From: Lampris incognitus
Lineage: Eukaryota; Chordata; Actinopteri; Lampriformes; Lampridae
Direction of reading: 5' to 3'
Assembly: GCF_029633865.1 (NCBI RefSeq)
Contig: NC_079219.1
Location: 59,154,108 to 59,218,107 of the forward strand
Length of the DNA stretch: 64,000 nt
The notes under the pieces were generated by a model, which did not search any database, was not told the origin of the DNA, and saw nothing but the letters and a program-made list of their open reading frames with translations. Shown here piece by piece: positions 34,104-45,993 of the stretch. Each line of letters opens with the position of its first letter. Within the stretch, counting starts at the first letter, position 1. The translations under genes and the position numbers were made by a program.

Positions 34104-35789
34104 CTGTGTGTGGGGAAGGGGGGTACAAGTGTATTTGGAGAGATTGAGGAATGCAGAAAATGAGTGAGGGCTGAGGAGGGGACCAGCAAGGCTGGGGGGG
34201 GGGGGTGCAGGAAGGACAAGGAACGGGATGGTTTTGTGCAGACAGACAGATTGACAGATCAGACACATCGGGACATTAACACTGCCGTGCAGTGGGAGGG
34301 CAAGCGGGGCTTATGGGGGGGGGGTTTGAAATACCTTACAGCTGGTACATGCATAGCTGCCAGCAAAACAGGCGAGAGACAGAGAGAGTTGGCACAAGGA
34401 CAGGAAAGGGTGAGAGTAAGGTGGGGGGTCTCCTGGGAAGAGGCAAAACACTCGCTATCCCAGGTCGCTGTGGTAGGTAGGGTGGCGGGCGTACGTCCGT
34501 CTCTGCTATAAAGCCGTTTTATCACCGCACAGACTCCACAGCTGCCCAGAAGCCAGCCGCCCCCCCCCCCCCCCGTAGTAGTATTTCCACTGTCACCCTC
34601 ACCCAAAGGCTCACAGCAGATCAGACGTGCCCAACAGTAGATGTGAACTACGACCCTTCAGTCTGCAGGACGTTTTTCTCCAGTCTTTCTTTAGATGCTG
34701 GCAAGAACCGAGGCAGAGTGAACGGAGCCTGACCCACTGAACAGAGACGCTTCTAAAATGGCCGTGAGTAAAAAACAAAATAAATAACAATCATCAGAAT
34801 AAATGAAAAATGATTTGAATCAGCAAAGGGAGACAAACCCAGTCATTCCGCCGCTGATAGCGTTGTGTTACGTTGTGTGTTTTACGTGAGCGCCCCACCA
34901 GGTCACACTCGCTCCATGTGCAACCTTCAAGTTGTTGATGGAAACAGATTCTGACTCTGATTCTGAACGGACTGTTCCGTGTTCAGCACTTCTTGTCGTT
35001 TTTGAATTATTACTTTGTGAGTTTTTGCTTTGAAATACGACTGCAAATGATTCATGTGAGCAAATTTAGATTCGCTTTTATGCCCCTACGCGCCTGCTGG
35101 CAAGACAAGATATCTCGGTTTATGCGCACTGAGTATTAGACGGGGCTTTCGGGGCTGCATAGCTTGATGATGATGGTGGAACACAGATGTATTATCGGCG
35201 TCTTGGCTGTTCTTTTCGCGCCGCCCGGCTCCAGCAGAGCTGTTGAAGAGATTTCCAGCTCGAGGTGTTTACTGGCTTCACTTGTCTTAACGGTGTTAGT
35301 TCTCACAGAGCCTTATGTAAAACCCACAGAGGCTGGCTTTTGGATCCCAGAGTGCTCCCTGCAACGCCAGGGTCCATTGCAGTGGCGGCTGGTGCTAAAA
35401 ATGTTGGGGGGGGGGGCGCAGTTTACCTTGGCGCGGCACACCTGACAGCTGCTTTGCTGTCCACACAGTCACAGTTATTAAGAAGGACAATGCAGCCTAG
35501 AGTTTATCAGGGTTGGTAGACGGTGGATGATTAACAGTCGAGACGAGGCGTGGTGGTGGGTGTGAACATGATTGACAACCACGAGAATTGTCCAATCACA
35601 TTAGATCAGAAACATTACAACAATACCAATTCACTGCCAATAAAAGTGGGAGTGTCTGGGGCGGCACAGAACAGCGCCCCCTGGAAAATCTGAAGAAACC
35701 AATCAGACAGCAGCCTCAGGTCACCTGCTCGCCACAAGTTTGAGGGCTTACATAAGGTATGGTTTGGCCGGCGCCCCTCACCCAGGAAG

Positions 35790-35830
35790 TATATGTATTC
35801 AGACAGGAAGTATATGTATTCAGACAGGAA
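35790..35830. repeat. 20-bp perfect tandem duplication
   Basis: AGGAAGTATATGTATTCAGA plus C occurs twice in direct succession. Otherwise 35380-36120 has scattered transposon-like sequence that I cannot assign. Confidence 0.8.
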
Positions 35831-36134
35831 CCAACCAAATACCATTTGGACCAGTATTTAATGCTGCTGACAGGCGCTCACAGACTAACAACACTGTTAT
35901 TTCATCATTATTGCATCACACAACTAAATTATATTTAACATGTTTAAGTAGATTTTCATCTCTTGATGTTTGAAGGGGGCGGGCCCCAGCACCCCGTACT
36001 GGCCAGTGGTTGGTCCACTGACTGACAGAGGAAGAGTGAATCGCCCCTTCATGTCGACAGGCCGTCACAGATTTCACAGTGCTGCTGTTGCAGCAGATGT
36101 GTTGCATGCACGGCTCTGCAGCGAGATAGCCATG

Positions 36135-36225
36135 CACCGACTCACACCGGCACCAGCTCACACCGGCACCGACTCACACCGGCACCGGCCTACACCGGCA
36201 CCGGCTCACACCGGCACCAGCCCAG
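36135..36225. repeat. Short CACACCGGCACCG-type minisatellite
   Basis: Seven or so imperfect units built from CTCACACCGGCACC. Confidence 0.8.
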
Positions 36226-36529
36226 GGACCAGTTCTAGCTGATTGCACAATTTAAGAGATGACATTCACGTCATCTTGGCGATTACCGAATGAAGAGCAG
36301 CATATGAACTGTTTGTACATGACCTGGAAAAGATACTGAAATACATCAAATGCTCCAATAGTAACCTCAAAGTCACATAACTTGCTGTCTTCACTCTCAC
36401 ATCTACAAAAAATGCTTAGAAATACTTGTCAGAAGAGATCAGATTTAGTGCACAACCTTCATACCTCAACTCATATTCTCTGCGTGTAGTTTGGCTGCAT
36501 CACAGTGTGATTTTTTTTAATCTTTATTT

Positions 36530-36695
36530 TTTTTTGTTGCATTTTCAGTCTTTAGTCGATAGTGATAGCAGAGAGAGAAAGCGAGACGGGAAAGGCAGGG
36601 GATGACATGCAGCAAAGGGCCCAGGCTGGATTCGAACCCGGGCCACTGCAGTAAGGCCTCAGCCTTATATGTGGTACGCACAGGGCGCCCTGATG
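36530..36695 (-). repeat. tRNA-like SINE, third family
   Basis: The plus strand shows GGGGATGACATGCAGCAAAG and GGATTCGAACCCGGGCCACT, the complement of a tRNA B box, followed by a CTGCAGTAAGGCCTCAGCC block. This pattern is typical of a widespread fish SINE. One copy only in the window. Confidence 0.6.
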
Positions 36696-36749
36696 TTTTT
36701 CTTCTTTTTTGGGGGGGGGAATTGATGGTGGACATTGTCCTTGTACTGT

Positions 36750-38121
36750 TTTATGAAGCTGGCATGACGTCGTCGTCGTCGTCATAAGGTAAAAGAAGAA
36801 AAAGAAAAGAAGGCATGTCGTTGAGATCACATGACTGCGTTGCAGAGGTGCGAGGTTTCTGCAGGCACACCGATGGGGTGGTATGGTGTAGGTTTAAAGT
36901 GATCAGACAGATAGTGCTGTGTAGGGGGCTGCTGGTTCACCTGTGGAGCAGGCTGAGTCTATTTGGGCGCCGCTGTCCTCGACTCGGCCTCCGTGTGAAA
37001 CGTAACTGGTGGTATCGACGCCGAGCAGCGCCTTCACGCCGGCTCAGGCCTGCAGGCTTATTCTTGGCTGCACATCAAATACACTGCTTTGTCGAGCGCT
37101 TGACACACACAGCTCAGATAATCCACTTGAACAGGCCTCGGGTCAAACACCGCACACAGTCTGATCCCTCGTCAGCACCAGATTTATTGATCGGTTACAA
37201 ATATCCCGATGAGGCTCACCGACGCACCAGGTCCACATAATTATTTTGGTTTCAGTGAAAAGGATCAATGCTCAGAGGCATTTCCCCTGTATTTGATCAC
37301 CCTAAACCAGACTTTTGTGACTCGGGACTCGGACGTGGATTCCCACCTTAACGAAGGTGATTCAATCAAAATCGAAACAGGGTGCCAGTGACGCCACCCC
37401 CCCCCCCCCACCCCCGCAAGTGGAAGGTCAAAAACAAAAATATACAACCACGTTGCGATTGCGTCACCTTTTGTGTTAAGCTGTGTCCAAACCCTCCCTA
37501 ATTGGCGGGGACATTCAGTTGGGGCTCTAGTTCAAAAGGAGTGGTGACGGAGATCGGTTGATAAAACAGAGAAGCGATGTCCGCTCATGACCTGGGAGGC
37601 TGAATGACAGCACCAAATGTTCGGATTCTCCAGATAAGACATCACGTTACCGTGTCCTAGTCAATCACGCTATCTGACCATGTCCATTGGCAATTATAGA
37701 ATTAGATGAGGTAAGATAACTTTATTTATCCCCAACAGGAAGTAGGAGGATGAGGAAAGATAAGGAAATATCAGGAAACAGGGTTGTCGCTGTCATAATA
37801 GGCATTAGAGCAACGTTTCTAGCCCTTACTTGTCAAATGAAATTATTCCTTCTCCACCTGTCAGGTGGAGCTACAGCCGAAAATGATCTGAATAGACTAG
37901 TACCCCACCCCCTTGCATCATGTAGGATTCAAACATGTGAAGTCGTCTTTATGCAACGAGCCATGCAGTTGGTGATGTCATGTCAGCGTGTGGAGCAGCA
38001 GAACCCAACTTGGTTCTGCAAAGTCGCCCATCTGCAGCATCCACACATGCCAGCTCAGCTTCCAAGACAAGACCAAGGGATCATCATCTGTAGACTGCAC
38101 GCATTGACACTGAAACTGATG

Positions 38122-38123
<2 letters not shown>
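36750..38123. other. Region upstream of the SBK exons
   Basis: Should contain the promoter and first exon(s) of the kinase gene, but I cannot identify a convincing start exon. It also contains a C-rich run near 37396-37412. Confidence 0.3.

Positions 38124-38184
<61 letters not shown>
38124..38184 (+). promoter_or_regulatory. (TG)30 tract forming the upstream side of a 3' splice site
   Basis: About 30 TG units end seven bases before the CAG acceptor of the first recognised SBK exon (TCCTACAG at 38184-38191). There is no ordinary pyrimidine tract, so the UG repeat occupies its place. UG repeats are known binding sites for TDP-43 and CELF proteins and affect splicing in this position (e.g. CFTR exon 9). 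Confidence 0.7.
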
Positions 38185-38186
<2 letters not shown>

Positions 38187-38191
38187 TACAG

Positions 38192-40931
38192 GCTGTGGTA
38201 GCAGCTCAGGAACTTGATGAGCTATGTTTCCTGTCGGCCCAGTCCATGTCAAGTCTGAAGACCTCCAACCACTTCCAGATGGTCAAACTCCTGGGAGAGG
38301 GTTCCTACGGCAAGGTCATGTTGGCCATACACAAAAAGAGAGGTTGGTGCAAGACCGAAGGTCAAAGGTCAAAGGTTGCGACCGTTCGGTTTCAACCGGT
38401 TCGGTTTCGACCGGTTTCGTTTCAGTTCAGTCAAACTACTCTGCAGCTACGACATGTAAAATTCCCGTTTGAATTCCAAGCACTGTACTTTATTCCTACT
38501 TAAGAGCTTTGTTCCGGCATCGGGAACTCTACACCCACTTTAATTAAGCGCGGGGAAATGTTCCAAGTCTCAGATTTCTGTCATAACGTAATCATGCTTG
38601 TGCGCGGTCATTCCCGCGGCGCAGGAAGGGCACACTTGTGTCTGTATAGTGTTCTCGTAACCTTTTGCACCAGTGTTGGTGTAATGAAGTGCTTTGCTGA
38701 ATTCTCCGGGGTAGGGTTGCTGCAGCTGAGATGGCTGCAGATCAGCTTCTACTAGCGCGATGCAGTCCACCCGAGGGGGAAGTTAAATATGTTCACAGTG
38801 TCGGTTACAGATTGCAATCTCGATCCAACGGCGATGACAATTTTTGGGGAAATTTCACTCGATCTGATTTAATCTTTCAGCATTTAACACGTTTGTCCAC
38901 TTCCCTTTACCGCAGGCACTCCCATGGCTTTGAAGTTCTTCCCGCGTAAGTCGACCTCCCTCATCTCGTTCCTGCGTGAATACAACCTGTCGCTCTCCTT
39001 CTGCACCCACCCGTCTCTGACGAGAGCCCTGGGCATCTTCTTCTCCACGCCGACCTACTACGTCTTCGCCCAGCAGGCGGGCCTCTATGGGGACCTGTAC
39101 AGTGTCATCGTGTCAGAGGTGCGTTTGAATCGTGCGCGACTGTCAGCAGATGTTGGTCTTTCGAGGGGTCTCTCACACGGCGTCGGGCTTTTAAAGCTGA
39201 ACCCGGGAGGTTTCCATGTAAACAGACGGGGGTTTGTTTAAATTCGCGAGTTCACCTGTGCAGACATAGAGTCTGTTCTTACACCCCGCTGAGTATGATG
39301 TCCAAAGTTATTACCTTCCCGGGTAACATTGCGGTCTATTCTGTTGCCTACCAACACGGGGATCGTCGGTTCAAATCCCCATTTTACCTCCAACGTCCCC
39401 ACACACGGGCGTCCCCGTGTCTGTGGGCGGGAAGCCGGATGTGGGTATGTGTCCTGGTCGCTGCACTAGCGCCTCTTCTGGTCGGTCGGGGCACCTGTTC
39501 AGGGGCGGGGGGGGGGGGGGGGGGATAGCGTGATCCTCCCATGCGCTACATCCCCCTGGCGAACTGTCAGGTGAAAAGAAGCGGCTGGTGACTCCACATG
39601 TATCGGAGGAGGCATGTGGTGGTCTGCAGCCCTCGCTGGATCTGCAGACAGCTCGGAGAGTGGGGGTAATTGGCCAGGTACAATTGGGGAGAAAAAGGAG
39701 GGAAACACCCCCCCCCCCCAAAGAAAGTTATTACCGTCAAAGATGTTCAGAAAATCCTAATTTCCAATATTTAGATGGCTACAATGTTTCCATCGCAGTG
39801 CTCCAGTGTTTACAGGCAGATGCCAGTGCAGTGGCATGGGGAGGAAGTTAGCTGCATTGGTACAAGGACAAACTCGCTAGCACCACTAGCGGCAAAAACC
39901 CCGCCACACTTCATTTTTAGTGCTGAAGTCTGCAGAGACAACATGTAATGCAGTTTTAACAGACACTGTGGGTCGCCTTTAGTTTAGAGGCACCTTTAGC
40001 TGTCGGCTTCAGCGTGTACGACATAAGGGTCCGAATCCAGCACAGCACTGGAACTGTCATCGAGAAACACAAGACGAGTTTGAAATTTGAACTCCATCTG
40101 CAGCCTCCGCTTCGCTGCGCTACCCTACGCTGCCCAAATGAAACGACTAGAAGATGTAAATAGTGGCCTGTCCTCTTGCCCTCTCATTCCTGTCAGCGGG
40201 AGCTTTAATGATAAAAACTTCAGCTGAAACCCTCCAGTCACCCCCCTCCTCCTCCCCTTGTCGTTGTCTCTCTGCCAATAACTCTGAGAGAGCCGATAAC
40301 AAGACCAGCCTACCTTCGCCGTCTGAAGGAGGAATACGTGATACACAGCAGGGATTTTGACAAGGGCCATCAGCCAAATATCCTGGACGTGTGGACTAGA
40401 ATAGATTAGAACAGAACGGATTAAAGTGGACCTTCACATGTTGCTAAAGTTCGATCCTGCTTGTATAAGCACCGGTCATTTAGAGTAGGCGATGGCCGCA
40501 CATTTCTCGTTCTCACCTCTCTGCTCTGCTACAGCCATTTTGTCTCTGTCCCTTTTCCCATCTGTGACATTGCTATCTTGTTCCTTTGGTATTTTGAATG
40601 GACGATGCTTTGTAAATTGCATTAACTCCATGCCCACCTATGGAGGCCATGTAAGACAAGGTGAAAAGGGTTGTTTTTTTCTGCAGCCACTTTTTAAGTT
40701 TATTTCATCTGGACAAGTTACCAAGTAGTATATATCAGGGGTCCCCAACCTTTTTTGCACGGCGGACCGGTTTAACATTGACAATATTCTGGCGGACCGG
40801 GCAAGGGCGGGGGTGGGTTGATAATGACCGGACTATACTAGACCAGGTTAGGCTTATAAATCTTTAGTATCATCACATTTAAAGCCAAGTCTGGACATTA
40901 AACACACAGCGCAGATATTCCTCGCATTAAC

Positions 40932-40995
<64 letters not shown>

Positions 40996-41026
40996 TACAT
41001 ATACATACACACACACACACAAACAC

Positions 41027-41091
<65 letters not shown>

Positions 41092-42239
41092 TCACTGCAA
41101 CTCACCAGTTTCATCAGTTCCCCCTGAAAGTGTGGCGGCTGAAAGAGGAACCTCTGCCCTCTTGTCAGCTGCAGCTTCCCCCAACATGTCCTTGGCAGCA
41201 GGCAGAATCAGCTCCTCCACGATAGTGAAAGGCTTCGTAGCCTTAGCAACACGACTAGCCGCTAAGTAGCCTTAGCAATACGACTAGCCACTAAGTAGCC
41301 TTAGCAACACGACTCGCCACTTAGTAGCCTTAGCAATGCGACTCGCCACTAAGTACCCTTAGCAACACGACTAGCTACTAAGTAGCCTTAGCAACACGAC
41401 TAGCCACTTTAGCAATACGACTCGCCACTACGTAGCCTTAGCAACACGACTAGCCACTAAGTAGCCCTAGCAACGCGACTGGCAACTAAGTAGCCCTAGC
41501 AACACGATTAGCCACTAAGTAGCCTAAGCAACACAACTAGCCACTAAGTAGCCCTAGCAACACGACTAGCCACTAACTAGCCTTAGCAACACGACTCGCC
41601 ACTAAGTAGCCTTAGCAACACGACTAGCCACTAAGTAGCCTTAGCAACGAGACTCGCCACTAAGTAGCCCTAGCAACACGACTAGCCACTAAGTAGCCTT
41701 AGCAAAACGACTCGCCACTAAGTAGCCTTAGCAATACGACTAGCCACTAAGTAGCCTTAGCAACAGGACTAGCCACTAAGTAGCCTTAGCAATACGACTA
41801 GCCACTAAGTAGCCCTAGCAACACGATTAGCCACTAAGTAGCCTTAGCAATACGACTAGCCACTGAGTAGCCCTAGCAATACGACTAGCCACTAAGTAGC
41901 CTTAGCAATGCGACTCGCCACTAAGTAGCCTTAGCAATACGACTCGCCACTAAGTAGCCTTAGCAACACGACTAGCCACTAAGTAGTAGCCCTAGCAACG
42001 CGACTAGCCACTAAGTAGCCTTAGCAACACGACTAGCCACTAAGTAGGCCTAGCAATACGACTAGCCACTAAGTAGCCTTAGCAACACGACTAGCCACTA
42101 AGTAGCCCTAGCAACACGACTAGCCACTGAGTAGCCTTAGCAACACGACTAGCCACTAAGTAGCCTTAGCAATACGCCTAGCCACTAAGTAGCCTTAGCA
42201 ACGCGACTAGCCATTAACTAGCCTTAGCAACACGACTAG

Positions 42240-42277
<38 letters not shown>

Positions 42278-43566
42278 CTATCTCTTCCGAAGAAAGTCTC
42301 AAGCCACGTTTGTTTTTTACCGGTACTCACGGTAGCTAGCTAGCTGCTAGCTGACTGAGTGCGTCTCCGAGTTATGAAGTTACCATTGGTCTGCTGAATG
42401 CCACGTGGTGAGTGATAAAATTGCGTCATTGTACACGCGTCAAGTAACTGTTTCAAATTAAAAGCCCCCCTCGCGCTACACGGTCCAGATGGCTGGACCG
42501 GGCTTGTTTCTTTGCGGCCCAGTACTGGCCCGTGGCCCGGGGGTCGGGGACCCCTGGTTTATACAACTTCCTGGTGGAAGCCCCAAACATCAAGAAAAAC
42601 AAGGGCTGCCAATTTGATCTTGTACCTTATCTCCTATCATGTCGTAAGTGTCCTTATATGGGCATTTCACCAGGTCCAGCTCCTCCTAGAGTAGTTTTTC
42701 TTTACATCCCTCCCTCTCTCTCTCTCTCTCTTCCTCCACCATATCTTTACCTTGTCTATCTTATTCACGTCTCTCTCTCTCTCCAGGAGGGAGTTGGGGA
42801 GGAGTGCGTCCAGAGGGTGATGTCCCAGCTGAGCGGCGCCGTGTCACACCTCCACTCTCTGGGCTTTGTCCACCGGGACATCAAGCCGGAGAACATCTTC
42901 CTGTGCGACAGCTCCTGTCGCTGGGTCAAACTGGGGGACTTCGGCCTCGTCCGTCCCGTTGGCTCCACGGTCCGGGCTGTGTGGTACGACTCCCCCTTCT
43001 GCACTCCTGAGGTGGAGCCGGCCAAGGAGTTGGAACTGGAGGTGGAGCGAGGGAACAGAGAGCCGGAGGACATCTGGATAACGGTGGAGACCAGCATCGA
43101 TAGCTGGGCCCTCGGGGTGCTGGTTTACTGCCTGCTGACCGGCTGCTTCCCCTGGGCAGAGAGTACCCACGACGACGCCAGCTACCGCAGGTACAAGGCG
43201 TGGCTCGACCGTGAGGCCAAAGAGGAGGAGGGGAACGACGGGGGCCGGCGGGGTCACGAGAAGGAAACGGAGACGAACGACCCCAGGCTAATCGGGGAGG
43301 AGAAGCCGACGAGCAACCCTCCCCCTCCTCAGTTTGCGGGCCTCAGCAGCCTCGTGATGACTCTTTTGAGGGAGCTGCTGCACCCAGAGCCCAAGCTCCG
43401 CGGGAGCCCGGAGGAAATCCTCTGCTACCTCGGAGGGCCGTGGCTGATGGAGACGGAGAAAGAGGAGAGGAGGAAGGCGGAGGAGGCGGCGAAGGAGGCT
43501 CGAAAAATAAGGGAGGGAGCGGGCGTGGAGGAGGAGCGGGCGAGGGAGGGACGAGGGGAGAGATAA
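38192..43566 (+). CDS. SBK-family serine/threonine kinase (SBK2/SBK3-like), three exons, N-terminus not found
   Basis: SH3-binding-kinase family; the cellular role of SBK2/3 is little known. Exons 38192-38342, 38916-39118, 42787-43566 (stop TAA) join in phase to 377 residues. Kinase landmarks: glycine loop [13 protein letters not shown]-type lysine in MALKFF, helix-C glutamate in FLREY, catalytic VHRDIKPEN, metal-binding KLGDFG, and TPE in place of APE (FCTPEVEP). All key residues are present, so activity is expected. The tail is a charged Glu/Arg-rich helix. LSAQSM before the kinase and TSLxxFL match SBK2; [10 protein letters not shown] and LGDFGLVRP are closer to SBK3. Translation may start in an unidentified upstream exon or at Met 38246. 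Human SBK2/SBK3 lie near EPN1, as here. Confidence 0.88.
39318..39720 (+). repeat. tRNA-derived SINE, family A, copy 3
   Basis: Decayed head (CGGGTAACATTGCGGTC, B box GGTTCAAATCC), body with AAGCCGGATGTGGGTATGTG, and ending TACAATTGGGGAGAAAAAGG. Confidence 0.85.
40934..41089. repeat. (AT)n-(CA)n-(AT)n microsatellite
   Basis: Two AT runs of about 50-60 bases flank a short CA/CATA core. Confidence 0.95.
41235..42240. repeat. 29-bp minisatellite, about 34 units, in the hAT element
   Basis: Units read AGTAGCCTTAGCAACACGAC followed by TAGCCACTA, with CTT/CCT, CAC/TAC and TAG/TCG variants. A few units are shortened (e.g. near 41405) or carry an AGT insertion (near 41987). Unrelated in sequence to the 29-bp repeat at 25.8 kb. 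Confidence 0.95.
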
Positions 43567-43581
43567 TGTAATGTTCTGTGA

Positions 43582-43587
43582 AATAAA
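43582..43587 (+). terminator. Poly(A) signal AATAAA of the SBK gene
   Basis: AATAAA starts 15 bases after the SBK stop codon. A second AATAAA at 43869-43874 would give a more usual 3' UTR of about 320 bases. Confidence 0.45.
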
Positions 43588-44207
43588 TCTGTAAACTGGG
43601 GAAAATTTCTGTTAGTGTAATTAAAAGTGTAATTACTTTGATATTGAACACATAGTTCAGAGTGTCGTTACAGGGTCATGCTGAATGTACTGTACATACG
43701 ATGGGGTGCTGTACTTTATTGTTTTTGCGCTATTGTAAATAGCTCTGTCTATCACTTTGCTGTGTATATGTGTGCAAGGGAAGCGAAAGAATAGTCAAAG
43801 CATGACGGGTTGAAGACCCGCGCTGTACTATAACGCCTGTAATATAGGTTGTGGAGTTGCAATGTCCCAATAAAAAAGGAAACCTTCTCTAATTTCGGTA
43901 CGTTTCTTTGCAATACAAACATAAACAATTCCATATTCACGCAACTGCAAAGATGAGTATTTTGGATCGTCCACGTTATCGACACAACCGCGCATGATCC
44001 GTATCTCAGCAAACACAGCCTGTTCCCCGGCCGTGCTGTCATGGCCGCCGAAGCCGTACGAGTCTCGAGGCCGAGAAGTGCTTATTAGTAATCCCAGTTT
44101 TCATTCAAACGATAATGAGAATGATTAGAACACCAGCTGAGCCTTCTCTTAGTTTGGTCTGCTGTCCCTGGATTTTTGTATTTGGATCCCTTTAAGTTGT
44201 CTTTGCA

Positions 44208-44460
44208 CATATCCATCCATCCATTCGTCCATCCGTCCATCCGTCCATCCGTCCATCCATCCATCCATCCGTCTATCCATCCATCCGTCCATCCATCCAT
44301 CCGTCCATCCATTCGTCCATCCATCCATCCATCCATCCATCCATCCATCCATCCATCCATCCATCCATCCATCCATCCATCCATCCATCCATCCATCCAT
44401 CCATCCTTCCATCCATCCATCCATCCGTCCATCCATCCATCTATCCATCCATCCGTCCAT
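44208..44460. repeat. (ATCC)n tail of a SINE B copy, expanded
   Basis: About 60 ATCC units with scattered GTCC variants. On the minus strand it is the (GGAT)n tail of the adjacent SINE copy 6. Open frames here are repeat artefacts. Confidence 0.95.
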
Positions 44461-44562
44461 TATCCAAACTGCTTATCCTGCTCTCAGGGATGCTGGAGCC
44501 TATCCCAGCAGTCATTGGGCAGCAGGCGGGGAGACACCCTGGACAGGCCACCAGGCCATCAC

Positions 44563-44638
<76 letters not shown>

Positions 44639-45240
44639 TCACACCTACGGACAATTTAGTACGGCCGATTTGGCGGCACGGTGGTGCAGTGGTTAGCGCT
44701 GTCGCCTCACCGCAAGAAGGTCTTGGATTCGAACCCCGGGGTAGTCCAACCTTGGAGGTCATCCCAGGTCGTCCTCTGTGTGGAGTTTGCATGTCCTCCT
44801 CGTGTCTGCGGTGGGTTTTCTCCGGGTGCTCCGGTTTCCCCCGCCATCAAAAAGACATGCATGTTAGGGTTAATACTCCTGTCTGTGCCCCTGAGCAAGG
44901 CATGGCAAGATGAACCGGAGTTGGTCCCCGGGCGCTGCATGGCGGCTGCCCACTGCTCCGAGCTACACAGCTAGGATGGGTTAAGTGCAGAGCATAATTT
45001 CCCCACGGGGATCAATAAAGTATATCTAAATCAAAAACATCACCTGACCTGCATGTCTTTGGACTGTGGGAGGAAACCGGAGCCCCCGCAGGAAACCCAA
45101 GCGGACACGGGGAGAAAATGCAAACTCCACACATACGACGACCCGGGACGACCCCCGAGGCTGGACTACCCCTGGGCTCGAACCCAGGACCTTCTTGCTG
45201 TGAGGCGACTGCGCTAAGCGCTGCACCATCGTGCTGCCTC
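44461..45240 (-). repeat. SINE family B, copy 6 (minus), split by another SINE
   Basis: Minus-strand copy in two parts, 44461-44670 and 45036-45240, which together make one normal element. A (CA)n run at 44566-44634 lies in the first part. The break falls between the GTACGGCCGATT and CACCTGACC blocks that are contiguous in other copies. Confidence 0.85.
44671..45035 (+). repeat. SINE family B variant, copy 7, inserted into copy 6
   Basis: Plus-strand element from GGCGGCACGGTGGTGCAGTG to CACGGGGATCAATAAAGTAT and a short A-rich end. Same variant as at 23624. Confidence 0.85.
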
Positions 45241-45771
45241 ATATGAGTCTATTTATATTGAAATGATTGCATGCATGATTTAAAACTGGATATTACGGGT
45301 GCTTGGCAGAAAAACCACTCGCAACTTCTACCAGAAACACTTTATTTGCATTTGCTTAGAATCACTGCACAGGAAACATCATTTCCATTGCATAAATGAG
45401 GGAGAATTTGAAAAAACATGAATTTATTCAGTTGGCACAGAGAGCCGCTGGCAAGCAGACATGTCGGGAAGTGATGACAGGGCGAAGTAACAGGTGCCAT
45501 AGATCAGAGGAGACAAATCTAAAATTGGACTTAACAATACACCCTGATAGCGATACTTACGTATACTCCGTGATCTTCTTGGAGGCCCCGTGCCAACCCC
45601 GGCGCTTCGTGCTCAGGGAAAACAGCAAAGTATTTTCACTCCCTGCACCTTTTGCAGTCTTCTGGACATAAAGTGACCGTCAGCACATTCGACGACACGA
45701 TCGATCGACTCGGCGACGGTCGCACAGGAAAACCCTTCACACGCGACAGGTTGACCCCTATACTACGAGCG

Positions 45772-45993
45772 GCACGGTGGCCCAGTGGTTAGCACTGTCG
45801 CCTCACAGCAAGGAGGTCCTGGGTTCAAACCCCAGGCTGTCCCAGTTTGCGTGTTCTCCCCGTTTCCACCGGGTGCTCCGGTTTCCTCCCACCGTCAAAG
45901 ACGTGCATGTTAGGGTTAATACTCCTGCTGTGACCCTGAGCGAGGCAATGGAGTTGGAGGATCAGTTTCCCCACGGGGGTCAATAAATTACTT
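45772..45993 (+). repeat. SINE family B variant, copy 8, internally deleted
   Basis: Head GCGGCACGGTGGCCCAGTGG, shortened body, and ending CACGGGGGTCAATAAATTAC. The following 46000-47900 shows no gene or repeat I recognise, apart from C and G runs. Confidence 0.8.

Larger units (their letters stand above)
40736..42556 (-). mobile_element. hAT-type element with internal AT repeat and 29-bp minisatellite
   Basis: Ends CAGGGGTCCCCAACC (40736) and the complement of CAGGGGTCCCCGACC (to 42556). Flanking 8-bp copies GTATATAT and GTTTATAC agree at 6 of 8. The minus strand at about 41245-41120 still encodes [20 protein letters not shown], a piece of hAT transposase, so the element is a deletion derivative lying in minus orientation. 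Inside are an (AT)n block (40934-41089), the minisatellite (41235-42240) and a (CT)n run (42241-42275). Confidence 0.75.
39119..42786 (+). other. Second SBK intron, transposon-filled
   Basis: Runs from donor GTGCGT to a strong pyrimidine tract ending CTCTCTCTCCAG. Contains SINE A copy 3, plain sequence at 39730-40735, and the hAT element with its minisatellite. Confidence 0.8.

Noticed and set aside
33637-34266. Leu/Ser-repeat frames on the minus strand
   Set aside because: Translation of the (GA)n microsatellite.
35164-35445. Frame starting MMMMVEHRCIIGVLAVLFAP, looking like a signal peptide
   Set aside because: The hydrophobic start leads into unremarkable, repeat-bordered sequence with G runs; no homology recognised and no splice partners.
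43752-44042. Minus-strand frames after the SBK gene, including GEQAVFAEIRIMRGCVDNVD
   Set aside because: Short, with no recognised family, overlapping the likely SBK 3' UTR; probably chance.
44176-44913. 245-codon frame starting in (ATCC)n
   Set aside because: Runs through a microsatellite, a CA repeat and two SINEs; not a gene.
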